Made by a program: the position numbers and the translations under genes
The notes under the pieces: generated by a model
Told to the model about the DNA's origin: nothing
Seen by the model: only the letters and a program-made list of their open reading frames with translations
Database searches by the model: none
Origin: Brugia malayi
Lineage: Eukaryota > Nematoda > Chromadorea > Rhabditida > Onchocercidae
Assembly (NCBI RefSeq): GCF_000002995.4
Contig: NW_025062475.1
Coordinates: forward strand, 1,860,001 to 1,924,000
Direction of reading: 5' to 3'
Length of the DNA: 64,000 nt
Shown here: piece by piece, positions 46,803 to 61,000 of the stretch
Numbering within the stretch: the first letter of the stretch is position 1
How the letters are laid out: every line of letters begins with the position of its first letter

Positions 46803-47922
46803 TGTTTCCAGTTCCAGGTATTACTTTCGCCTATAACGCTATTATTTGTCAGTGTAATAAATGACTCACCGATAATCACTGATAATTTAAAGCTAGTAGT
46901 CAAAATGTTATCAACAGAAATAGTACAGTATTATTATTATTATTAATTATGCGAACTATATAATCATTTAATAACAATCATTCAATGCGATACATCATCA
47001 AAATATGGAATGATAATTGTGTAATTCATTCGTATACTAACTACCAAGTTATATCATTGTGACTTAATTTATCTAATCAACACTACACCATTTAATGTAC
47101 CTTGATACTAATTTTTAACTTTTAAATGTCACATAGATATTGCAAAAGTTATTTAAGATTTGAACTTTTCATCTACTTAACCGTTTCAATTTTATATCGA
47201 ATAATTATCTAAAAAATAAAAAATAAAATAGTCATGGAGTAAGAATACTCATGTAAATAAGAAATGTGCAAAGATCAAAGTACTTTTAAACAATCAAAAA
47301 ATATAAATTTGCGGATAAAAAGTAGCAACTTCAAAGGATAGAAAGGACAGGAAATGAACACACATGAATAATCGATATTAAGAGCAATTATTTTCATTTC
47401 AAAAGGATTTCTTAGTAGAATTTTTCATCAAAAAAAAAAAAATGAAGCAAACATTATCAAAGCAGATGCCTCATAAAAGTAATTTATAATGATTTGTTAT
47501 GAAAAAAAGAGAGAAGCATTGAAGAATTATTACACATCTCAAACAATATTTTTTCTCACACGAAAATCGAAATCTAATGCAGGGAAACGCAGCAATTTTT
47601 ATTTACTGCTTCGTTAATTCTAGACTTTCTTAAATGCTTTCTTTTAGAAATGCTATAATCCTAATCTATTTAGCTGCTAAATCAAATTCACATTCTCATT
47701 TAAAATAAATTTTCCAGCATTCTTCAAAAACATTCTTTTGACTAGAACAGTCAGACGCAAAATCGTTTGTATCTAAAAGACCATAGGACTTATACACTTT
47801 AACTCAATTTTACAGTGAGGAAGTAAAATCTTTTATGATTTTTTGGTAACAAAGATGTCAGTATAAATTAGATATCATACGCAACCTACATCATAAATAA
47901 AAAGCAAGCAAATATAAAATTT
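46803..47922. other. Intergenic between CD2BP2 and TOMM7
   Basis: 1.1 kb, AT-rich, with no supported gene. It should contain the CD2BP2 3' UTR and the TOMM7 promoter or inter-cistronic region. Confidence 0.45.
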
Positions 47923-50424
47923 TCAAATATATATTTCAAAATCAAGCCTTGCAATGGTGTAAAAAGTTTGCATGCCTTTTTTACGAGCCCAACCACCATT
48001 CTCAAATTTGCCCTCCCCTTGTAATTTCATCATTTCTTCACTGGATACTGGACCAATAATTTCCGCACCATCGTCATTTGATAATTTATATTCCCACACG
48101 ACGGCATTATTAGTAGGCTTTGCAGTTCCATCGGTTTTCTTGCTTTCTCCTACAAAGTAAAAAAAAAAAAAGTTTCTGACAAAATACTCAACGAATTTTT
48201 CATTCTAATTTATTTTAATCAACTATTCTCTTCCAAGCATACTATAATTCCCAGATATATGTTAACTATGACCACTTTATTATCTTTTATTAAAGAATTT
48301 ATAATATAGATAACGGATCTATCTGACGTTTTACTCCAGTAGTAAAACAAGATTTTCAAGAAAAGTAAAAGCTTGTAATTCAGAACTACTGACAGAATGA
48401 AAATTATTGATTCGTCCTCTTAACAATAAACAAAATAGTTCAATCATCCAATGAAATATGTTTCTCAGCGATAATGGCTTAATATCATCCAGAAACTAAC
48501 AGTTATCAATATTTACTTTTGGATGAAAGTAAGCAGAACTACAAATTTTGATGAAGTTACAATATAAATAATTTCAAAAAATTTGTTAATGAAATGAACC
48601 TCTATTAGAGCAAGTTGGTGCTTCATTCGAAAACATATCCAAGACATCAACGGCTTTACTTTCTAACTCTTGGATCATAAATTGAACTTTCTCAAGGGTA
48701 TATTGATAAGCTTCCATTTCACCGTTTGATACTAAGGTATCAGTTAAACCTGTCAACTCCTTCACTGCAAAATTCTTTTCGTTAACGTATTCCTTACCAG
48801 CTTTCTTTGCTGCCCATCTCTTCCTTCGCTCTTCTGCTGCGCTTAAACCTAAACAACGTTATTATAAATTATATAGACAAATTTGGAGTATATAATAAAG
48901 TTAAAGAAGATTTCAGTCCTAAACTTTAAGCATTTTATAACACATTAATTGACACAAACTGCATTAAATTAAAAAAAAAAAAACTCCTTTAATAGAAATT
49001 TTCAAATAAATTATGTGAATTAAACGCTCACCTTTTTCCTTCCCAAACCTAGCTAGTGCTCGTTCAATTGTCTCATTCGATTTTAACATCGAAGCAATTT
49101 TTGTGTATATATGTTTAAGTTCACTATTACCAAGAATTTTTGTTGTTGAGTTGTCTTCTTCCTAAAAAAGAACCTCCCGCAGAATTCAAATCATCGCCAC
49201 AAAAAGTTGATAACAAATGTTTCTGTTATGGATGCAAAAAAAAATTTCTCTATGGATGTTCAACACGACCAGAAATAAATGTTACGAAATGATATGGAAG
49301 TACATTTTTCTGATGCCATTGATCACCTGCCTCTGCTTTTACGTTTGCCCAGTCGATATTATCCAGCCAAGCATCCTTTATTTCGGTTTCCTTCTAAAAA
49401 TAAGGACTTCAAGATTTCACAGGTATTCAGAAAAAAAATATATATATATAATTTAAGCATACCAATTCCGACAACTATGAAAAACTGGTTTAACTCACTT
49501 TATCAAAAATGAAATTTCCATCAGAATCAAAATGTCCCTCTTCTAAGTCTTCCTTCATATTGAAAGCCATAATTTTCGTGTTACCTTCATATTCCAAACC
49601 CGCTTCTTCTTGTCCGTCAATCTAAAACAATTCTCTTCTAAAAAGTTTCGAATAACTGTATCCCCACAAAGAACTATGCCATAGCATAGCTTTTAGAAAC
49701 ACAAAAATTAATGCTCCAAAAAGTGCGTTTTCTAAATAATTTTTCCAACTAAATTTGTTAGAGTACGAAAAATGTTGCTGAAATATCTAATAACATATAA
49801 TCGAAAAAAAGGATGGATGCTTCATCAGTAACAGAAAAATGCATTACTTTATGAGAATATAAAAAAATCAATCCCAAATTTGATGAGCCAAAAGGAGACG
49901 GACTATGAAATATGAAATACTCAAACTGAGGAAATGCCAAGATGAAGAATTATAGAATATTTCATATATTACTCAAGCAATCTGAAATTTGGAAACTGCC
50001 GAAAATGGTAAATAGAAGTGAAGTGTACAAAGGAAGATTAAATTATTGAATACATTCGCGTACAAAACGAGATTTATTAATAAATAAATAAATAAACTTT
50101 TATTCAATTTTATTCTTACCTCGTGACTCTAACTTAATATTTAAATAATTGAAAAGAAAAAAAAAAAAAAAAAACTGAAGTAAAGCAACAGACTTTGTCC
50201 ACATCCAATTTTTTATATTTCACTTCTTCCTCCTCATCACTATCCAGAGTATGTTTCGATTGGTAAACTTTTCTTATATCATCTTCGTTTTCCTCCTCAT
50301 CCGAATTTTTCCTCTGTTCCTCTTCGTCTTCCTGATAACGAGCATATTTCTCACGGCTATGCAGCAACGCTCCTTCATCAGTTAGTTCGTCTACTTCTGA
50401 GAAACGCACCTTAGATTTTGCCAT
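47923..50424 (-). CDS. cd2bp2: CD2BP2/Lin1-like GYF-domain protein of the U5 snRNP (349 aa, 6 exons)
   Basis: CD2BP2 (yeast Lin1) accompanies U5 snRNP in spliceosome assembly. Exons: 50424-50194, 49621-49499, 49393-49304, 49161-49032, 48848-48600, 48149-47923. The N-terminus is acidic, starts MAKSKVRFSEVDE and has the family words SKHTLDSDEEEE, IMAFNMKEDLEEGHFDSDGN and DAWLDNIDWANVK. A helical middle follows (exons 4-5). The C-terminal GYF domain (about 290-349) reads WEYKLSNDDGAEIIGPVSSEEM and ends ARLDFEIYI. The name motif is GKF, not GYF, and the GPF motif is GPV. The 3' end of exon 3 is uncertain: a CAG|GTGATC donor 18 bases earlier would need a shifted acceptor. Length fits human CD2BP2 (341). 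A TTTTAG acceptor 15 bases before the ATG (50440) may be an SL site. Confidence 0.9.
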
Positions 50425-52142
50425 TCCTTTTTACTCTTTCTAAAACAAATAAAAAGTTAGAATGTCTCAGCACACTCTTCTTTAGTGGAATGAAATCGTC
50501 CGAACAGATACTTTTAAACCATTTTGTAGCCTATTTATTCTCTACTTTTAAAACAAAATTTGGCAATGAAGATTCTTGCAAATATATTTAAATCTTGTAA
50601 ATAATTAATGCCAAACATTCTCAACTCCAAAAATTCAAAAAGCTACAATTAAAGAAGAAACACAATGATAACAATGAAAACAAAAGCTACACCATCAGAA
50701 TTTCCTGCATTCTTATAACAGATATTTCGTTCCTATTAAAATAAACTCTATTTCGAATGATATCTATCTCGATTCTATCCTTGATTATTTCAAAATACAT
50801 ACAATAAATTGTGCAAACAATTCATGAAGCAAAATATATGAAGTAATAAAATTTAAAAATAAACAGGTAACGTAAGTTACATATGAATAATAAATTAATA
50901 AATCGTTAAACAAATAAATAAAAGCCAATCTCTTACTCGGATAAATTAACGACACTAATTTACCCAAAATATAACTAAATACTTCCATTCGTATTTTTCT
51001 TTAAATTACAATCCTAAAAAATCGAAAAAAAGAAGAGATGCAACGAAATTAACGAAACATTAATATTTGCGAAACGTCCCGACCGTTGTATGCCGTTTGT
51101 TCGATGTTTATGAGAAAGGTTACATGTGGCCGAATGATCGATTTTCTTGGTCCGACGGGGTTGTGTGGTAGTGTCGTGCTGTGTCGTCAGTTGGTGACGG
51201 GGTTACTTTGTTAGTATGTTTCAGTCAGCAGTTATCATTTATCATTATTGCTTATCATTTATCTATCACTGGTCTTTCACTTGCTCAACCTTCATTCACT
51301 ACTACGTTATTGCTTTAATTAGTGAATTTCAAATATCATTGGATTAGATTGAATTAAATTAGGTAACTTTAATAACACAGATAAAGTATTTTGAGATCTA
51401 AAGATTAATGAACTTAAGTTGGTGGAAATGCGTAGCTTTTATACTAGGATCAAATAATTTCGTTAAGATTATGAATTCAACGTAGATTAAGTAATTTTAG
51501 TATGATTTGGATGAAATAAAGACTAGCTTCTTTTCGTAATTAAAATAATTTCATTTATACAGATTAAACAGTTAAGGCGAGTAGGTTAGACTAAGTGATA
51601 TACCAGTAAGGTCAAATAGTTAACTATTTCCAAGTGGCTTGATTGTTATAAGACATCGGTGTCTCATGCTAACAAGCTGTTCAGGTGAATAACTTGGTAT
51701 GTGATATTAGTCCTTGATTTGTTAAAAGATCATTCACTAATTTCTATTAAGGTAATTATGCTTTTATAAAAATTGCTAAGTCTATATAGTAAGTTCAGTG
51801 ATCATCACATGTTTCATCATTCACACTTTGTCTAACTACTGTTATCTCTGTAATAAGTCATAACTGAAAATCAGCAGCGTTGTATTTGTGAGTCCTTCTC
51901 GAAATGATCAATTGTCGTTCATTTTGTGTTTCTTTATCAACTGTTTTTTTTTTTTCTATTTCAATCGTTTTTTAATTGTTTTATTTTGTTTTTTTTATTT
52001 TATCAAATATTATTTAAAAACGATGTAATTTTATAAAGCTTGGTGTTTTGTGCAAAGATATGTCGAACATCATTTCCATTTTGTAAGTTTATTTCAGCTT
52101 CTGAATACGAAGCATTTATAATCAATACAAGTATCACTGAAG
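50425..52142. promoter_or_regulatory. Divergent upstream region of CD2BP2 and ARF1
   Basis: 1.7 kb. The part at about 51060-51240 is clearly less AT-rich and contains GT- and CG-bearing words, a plausible promoter core for the rightward ARF gene. TTTATTTCAG ends at 52097, 45 bases before the ARF ATG; it is either the end of a 5'-UTR intron or an SL site. No coding sequence is supported. Confidence 0.5.
50440..50441 (-). other. Candidate SL trans-splice acceptor of CD2BP2
   Basis: TTTGTTTTAG ends at 50440, 15 bases upstream of the ATG, with no upstream coding exon seen. Confidence 0.5.
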
Positions 52143-53771
<1,629 letters not shown>

Positions 53772-55787
53772 AATTTGAGGAAAATTGTATACAATTTTTT
53801 ATGCTTGTCATCTGACATTCATCGTTTTGTATGAATTAATTCATGAAAACTTCCAAAAGTGCTGCGCGTAGCAAAATTTTGTTTCAAAGCTACTTTAGGT
53901 TCAGTTCTGTTTCATTTTTTTCTATTCCATTGTTAATAGCAATTCAAATTGCGTAAAAATTCTTTACAATTTTGATTTTTGGTTTGAATACAATATTTCG
54001 TTTTTCTAGAGTTTTTTTTTTTTTTTTGTTGGAATTGAATTGAGAATAACATTTAATAATGTGCTCACAAACTGACTCACTTTGAAAAATGAGAAACAAC
54101 ATAGACATATATTTGAAAGCATTTGTAAGAATCATAGAAGTTTTGAGTGGCAAATTCCCTGGCTCACAATTCCTTATCATTTATTACTCAGCATTCTGTC
54201 GTTTAATTTAACAGTTAACATTTTCTTTCATTTGTTTAAGCGGTTTTTAGTTGGAAAATCAATTCGTCATGCGCAATATAGTTGAGATTTTAATATTGTG
54301 ATAATTATATTTATGTAACACAAACAATTGTTTAATTTTTTCTGAATTTTATTACAGATATTTTTCTTTTTTCAAGCAGTGTTGTGGCTATTTCAATCAA
54401 ACAGCTGAAGTAAAAGTCAATCACTTATTTTTCTGTTTCCGAAAATTTTTGCAGATTGTTGTAAAACTATTCGCATCGTTTTTTTTTTTTGCTTTGCTTT
54501 CCGTTTTTTTTTATATTACCCAGTACACTCACATCTTTCTTCTATATGGTTGACTGTTTTTGTGATAGACGTTGTATGTTGTGTGTGTGTGTGTGTATGT
54601 GTGCGTGTGTGCATGTTGTGTGTGTATGTGTATACGTTTGAAATTTCTACATGAGTTAGGTGCATATTTGATGTTCCGACAGCATCTTATTGCATAGATG
54701 GATACATCATGATCTAATTTTCTTGAATCTCTTTCATAAAATGTCGCAGAGAGTCGATATGAGCGCATTAAAATCATTGCTCATCTTTCTTTCCGTTATA
54801 GCAAATTAAATTGAAAATTGTGCAATGTGCTCATTTAAAAAAAAAAAAAAAAAAAAGAAAGAAATCGCTGTTATTCATTGCTTTTAATATTTCTGATATT
54901 TGCTATTCTTATAATTGTTCCTTCCTGTTCCAATTTTTCACCTCTTCTTCTTATTTTTATATATGTAATCAAATGCGATGGTAGACAAGTTAACAACATT
55001 TAAAATAGCGCATTGGCACAAATTTACAGCAATTTCTGCTCTCTTTCACCAACTTACATTATAATTGATGAATTAAACTTAAAATTTTTGATAGATTTTT
55101 TTTTTTTTTTGAAAGTGAAAATGTGATATTTTATGCATGTTTCAGTTAAATCAATTTTAGGTAATTCATTAAAGAAAGCACTTTACATGATAGAATGGTC
55201 AAACAACATAACAAAACTGTTTTCTCATTTCATAAAGTTAAAAATTCAAATATTATTTGATCATTTGCAATTCAAAAATGGTATAAAATTATGACTGAAA
55301 AATTAATGTAACAGATAGGAAATGTATGTATGTGTATTTATCAAGGGGAATGATTTGTCCTGATTGACAACAACTATTGATTGTTTACTTGAGATCAATA
55401 TTTCATTCTATTCTAAGCTAATTTAAGTGCCAAATTTTGTTTCTCTCTTTATTTTAATAGGTATTAGATTAATTGATAAAATTCTCAATTATCATATAAT
55501 TTCTTTTTTTTTTTTGTATGTGAGTAAATGAAATTATATTTCAAAAATGAACATTTATCTCAATCTCAAATTCTTTATCGAATAATTCTCTTTCTTTTTT
55601 TTTTTTTTTTTTTTTTGTCTTTCTACCCTTAAATTTGTAAAGGAAATAATTTACCAATTTTTTTTTTTATTTACAAAATTAAAGAAAACATATAAATTCG
55701 TTGAGAAAGAGAGAGAAAAGGAGAAAAAAAAAAAACAAAAGGAAAGGATCAACAAGAAGTAACGAAAATAAAGCTTAAGATGTGAAG
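53772..55787. other. Convergent 3' region between ARF1 and the four-TM gene
   Basis: 2 kb of AT-rich sequence with many long poly-A/T runs (for example 54838-54856, 55593-55616). It contains a GT microsatellite (54577-54634). No supported gene; much of it may be 3' UTR. Confidence 0.5.
54577..54634. repeat. GT/TG dinucleotide microsatellite
   Basis: Imperfect (GT)n with A and C interruptions, downstream of ARF1. Confidence 0.85.
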
Positions 55788-58001
55788 TCAACGTTCATTA
55801 TCATTTAATGATTGACATCGTCGATGATAACGTTGTTGACGATGTTGTTTAGCGGTAATTAATGGTATGGTGACATCTTCCAAATTACCTTCACGAAGCT
55901 TTTGAAGATATTTCGAATTTAATTGCATGCCAATGTAAAATGTCACACCTGCACTGTTACTATTACCTTCCAGTAGAGCTACACCTGCTTGATTGGTACG
56001 TGAACGTGAACGACTTTCTTTGCGTTGAATCATTTGTTGTCGTTGACGTGAGTTACGTGTCGTTCGACAACTATAACGAATCGGTTTGGGGCTAAAAAAA
56101 AAAATAATGAAAAATAATTTTTTACTTTCTGCATAATATTTACAATTTTTTTTTCTATTCAAGAATTTGAATGATATTTTGTATAGAAATTATTGAATGT
56201 TAACTTAGTGTAATTTGAGATGAAATCTAAATAAAAAGTTCATCTCGTTTGCTTTTAATATTAAAATATTGGAAAATACATTCACCTTCTCAAAACTCTC
56301 GGTTCATTGGTAGTTTGGCACATTTCATCAACAACCTGAAAAGAACAGAAAAGAGTAAATACTTTACTAATAGGCAAAACATAGCAAAAGTATTGACATT
56401 AATCAAACAATTAATTTGCAACTGATGCCAATGCCAGGTGTCACATAAAATATGACAACCTCATTTTCTTTTTAAAAAAAAAAAATTTATTTCCATTAAT
56501 GATAAATTTCTTTCCTTTTCTCTCTCTCTCTCTCTCTCTCTTTCTTCCTTTTTTTTTAAAAAAAAGAAGGAAAAGAATAAGTTAAAGATGAAATATCTTA
56601 AATTGTAATGAAATAAGATAAAAAGAAAACAAAGATTACTTCACGCTTATCACTTTGATTATTGATCACTGATGATGATAAGGTTAATTTGCGTGTCACA
56701 TCCATCATATCTTCGGTCTAAGGAATGAAGCAAAGATGAAAGAGACAGAAATTTGAAATAAATATTTCAAAAATATTTGTATTACATTAATAATATTAGA
56801 ATATAATTTGTTTTTATTCTCTTTTTTTTTTTTTTTTTTTCATTTAATTTCAATAAATAATAAAAAAAGGAAAGAAAATAATTGTTATTATAAATTTAAT
56901 TTCAACCATAAATTTCATTTAATTTTTTTCTTTCTAATTTTCCTTTTTTTTTTTTTTTTAAGAAATTAAAATTTTTTAAGAGAGAGAAAGAAAATTTTGT
57001 TAACCTTTGGAATACTTTGTGTTTTAGCTAAACTTGACAAACTTTGTTGCATTATCGAACAATACGAGAAATAAACACGTTTACGATAACGCCATCTTGA
57101 ATTGTCTAATGCAATTCTGTAAATTTTATTAAAAAAAAATATATATATCACAAGAAAAGTTAAATAATTTTTTTTTTTCAAATTTTTTTGATAAAGTAAT
57201 ACAAAAAAAAAAAAAAAAAAAACGATAGTAAATTTCAGATAGTATTAATTCATTGATTATTGTTATTATTATTATTTATTTATTTATTTGTTTGTTTGTT
57301 TATTTACTGTTAGTATAATTGTTATCATTTTTATTAATAATTATTAATTATTATTATTTGCTTTTCTTATAAATTCATTAATTTTTGATTATTTCAAATT
57401 ACAACAATTTAATCTTAGTAATAAATACATAAACATAATTTATCTCATTTATATCTCTTGAGAAAAAAAAAACGAATTGTTTACTATAATCTAATAATTT
57501 TATAAGAAATATATGATAAAATTTAGCACATAAAAATTTTGTATAATTTATAAATAAATTAAAATTATTTGTAAACAAAAAATGTTATTGTATACCTAAA
57601 TCGTTTTGTCTCACTGATAAATGTGTAAACAGCTTTTGTCATTAGACGTAAGTAAAGCTCAACAAAGATAAAAATGACTGAAATGACAGCCGCTGTACGG
57701 ATCAGGAATGGATCGTTCCGGCCGAATAGGTACTCCTCGTTATAGCCACCCATGTCAGCCGTAAAGGTAAATGTTGCATTGAGCAAGAGGAAAACACAAG
57801 TTATATATTGAAATATCAATTGTTGCTTCAGTAAATTTGCATGCTTTTCTAAAATTGCAATCACAAATAGCACCTGAAATTTAATTTTAAAAGTATTATT
57901 TAAACTGTAGGTATATTTTCCTTTTTAAATTAAAAAATAAATTTTAATTTTATTTATTATTGCTTAAAATACTAATATATTCATTTATTTTTGAGCTTCT
58001 T

Positions 58002-58036
<35 letters not shown>

Positions 58037-61000
58037 ATAACAAATTAATTTTGTTGTAGAATTGATAATGAAAATAAAAATAATATATTTGGTGCTTTAA
58101 GGCAATTAATAGTTTTTTTTTTTTTAATTTTTCCAATTAAATTCATTCTTTCAATGTATTTATCATTTTTATTAATTACTATGAAATTAATTAAATAAAT
58201 GATCAAATTATATTAATGAAATATTAATTGCAGTAATTGAAAAACGATAATAAAATTTGAGAAATTATATTTACAAAAAAAGAAATACAAATTTTAATTT
58301 AAAAAAATTCTGCAAAATAAAATGTTCAAAAAAAAAAAAAAAAAGAAAAAATTAGTATTTAAAAAATGAAAATTGTACACAATTAATATTTAACAAATTT
58401 TTAATTTTTTAAATAATTTGAAAAATTAACAAATAGTTTTAAACAATTTTCTTTTATTCCAAAATAAAAAAAAAACATTTTTGTACCTTTTTTTTTTTTT
58501 TGCTTTTTTTCATTTTAATAAAATTTTAACTTTTAAATTATAAACTTACTTTTGCTTTTTTTCAATTTAATAAAATTTTAACTTTTAAATTATAAACTTA
58601 CTTTTGCTTTTTTTCAATTTAATAAAATTTTAACTTTTAAATTATAAACTTACTTTTGCTTTTTTTCAATTTAATAAAATTTTAACTTTTAAATTATAAA
58701 CTTACTTTTGCTTTTTTTCAATTTAATAAAATTTTAACTTTTAAATTATAAACTTACTTTTGCGCTAAAAAATATACTAAGTTGTAATAATGTTATAAAA
58801 CATATAAAAGCTACAATAGTTGCACCTTCAGAAGTAAAAAATGCTATAATATAGTGCAAAGAATAGAGTAGCAATAGTATAACACCAAAACTCCATTCAA
58901 TTGCACAAACAATAATACCCCTACAAATAAGAATAGAATGAATTGATGTCAATTGCATAAACAATAATATCCCTACAAATAAGCATAAAATCAATAAAAG
59001 CACTTATTTATATCGCTTTTCTTTTCTTTTCTTTTTTTTTTTTTGGATAATCAAAGAAAATATTTGATCTAATTTTTTTTTCATATTATTGCTAATATTT
59101 AAACATTCATTGCAATAATATCTATTAAATTAAATATTTCACATAAATAATTATTTTAATTAATTAGAAATGAATAAAATTTAGTTTGAAAAAATTTTGA
59201 AATGCTTAAATTATTATTATTATATTACATAATTTGGAATTTAATTTTTTTTTTTTTTTTTTTACACATTCATTTCTTAATGTTATTGTTGTACTAAAAT
59301 GAATTTATTTTATATTCAAATTTGCTAGTTAAAAATTAGAAATTATTGTTTACATTAGTATTACTTATAAAATGCTTCAGGAAAACAAAAACAAACAAAA
59401 AATGAAATTAATAATAAAAATAAAACCAGGAACGAGATGCTGGCACAGGATCTCGTTTCCAGAAAAACGGCATCATGAATTTCGGATCCTGTGCATCGAA
59501 TCGTTCCGGTCCAACAAGTTCACGCACTTCAATTGGACAATTTATTGGCCATTCAAATTTCACTTCTGTAGAAAAAAGCAAACAAACAAACAAAAATATT
59601 ATTTTTTTAAAAAGAAAAATATTTTATTTTCAATTAAATTTTTTTTTTTTTTTAAATATTAATATTAAAAAAAAAAAAAAAACGATAAGTTTGAAAAGTT
59701 TGTAAATTAAATTTTAATGCAACAATGAATGCTTTGAATTTGCTATTATTTATTGATTGAATACTTTCCTCTCACACTCTCATATTTTTAAGTTTAAAAA
59801 AAAGACTGTCAAATTTTTTTTTTTTTTTTAAATTTTCAGTTTTAAAGTACGCAGTAAAGTGTTTGTTTGCCAAAAATGTTGTCTGCGTATTATTTATTAA
59901 AAATTTAAAAATCAATCAATAATTGACAAAAAATTTATTTCTTTAAATGTAAAATATAAATGTGATAAAATTAAATTTTTAAATTTAAAATACAAAAAAA
60001 GAAAAAAAAAAGGCATTCTAACTATATAAATAAACATTATTCATTCAAAATTTTTCATCGTATTAATTGATATCCACAAAATATTTCAGTATGTTAATTC
60101 AATTTCCAATTAATTAATTTAATTAAACAGATGGATTGATACTTATAAATTTATTACTCAATAACAAAAGTCATAATTTTCACTAACTAATATATAAACT
60201 TAGATTTATTTCTATAAAATTTAACATACTTTTCTGGTACCAATTTTAATTTTACAGGAATCAATTAATTGATAAATTGAATAAATTGTTAGGTTGCATT
60301 AATTATCGATTGCATTAATTAAGCATACGAAATTTAAAATTAAATTATTAACAATAAGGATTAATTTGAAAAAATTGATATAATTCATGAAGAATTGAAT
60401 TCAAATTTATTAATTAAAATTATACACAAATTAATCAATTAACAGTGTATTTGTTAACAATTAATTCATTTCAAATTTTTATCTTTTTGTAATTTAAATT
60501 AAAATTTTTTGTTCCGAAATCATTTGGAGAAATACCTGATTTATCAGCAAGTATTCGCCATCCATCCGTAATATCTCTTCGACAATTATCCCAAAATTCT
60601 TGACAATTCATTCCTTTACGAATGGGTAATGCTACAAAGATAGGTTAAGTCCTCGGGTATACCCAGTGAATCACACAACGACGGGCAGGTATCTCTCTCC
60701 AGAACACACCCTTTCAGTAGTGAGTCGAATTGATTAGGTCACTGATCACAACACAACTGGGGACATTCACACATACACACATGCATATACACACGTACAC
60801 GTACGTAAATAGTGCATGCATACATATGGATATACACACATGTACACGTACGTAAATAGTGCATGCATACATATGGATATACACATGTACACGTACGTAA
60901 ATAGTGCATGCATACATATGGATATACACATGTACACGTACGTAAAATATAACGCACACACATAACATATGTGTGCATATGCATATACACGTACGTAAAT

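Noticed and set aside
46242..50424. CD2BP2 and TOMM7 as an operon
   Set aside because: Same strand and order, but a 1.1-kb gap and separate acceptor sites; spacing gives no positive support.
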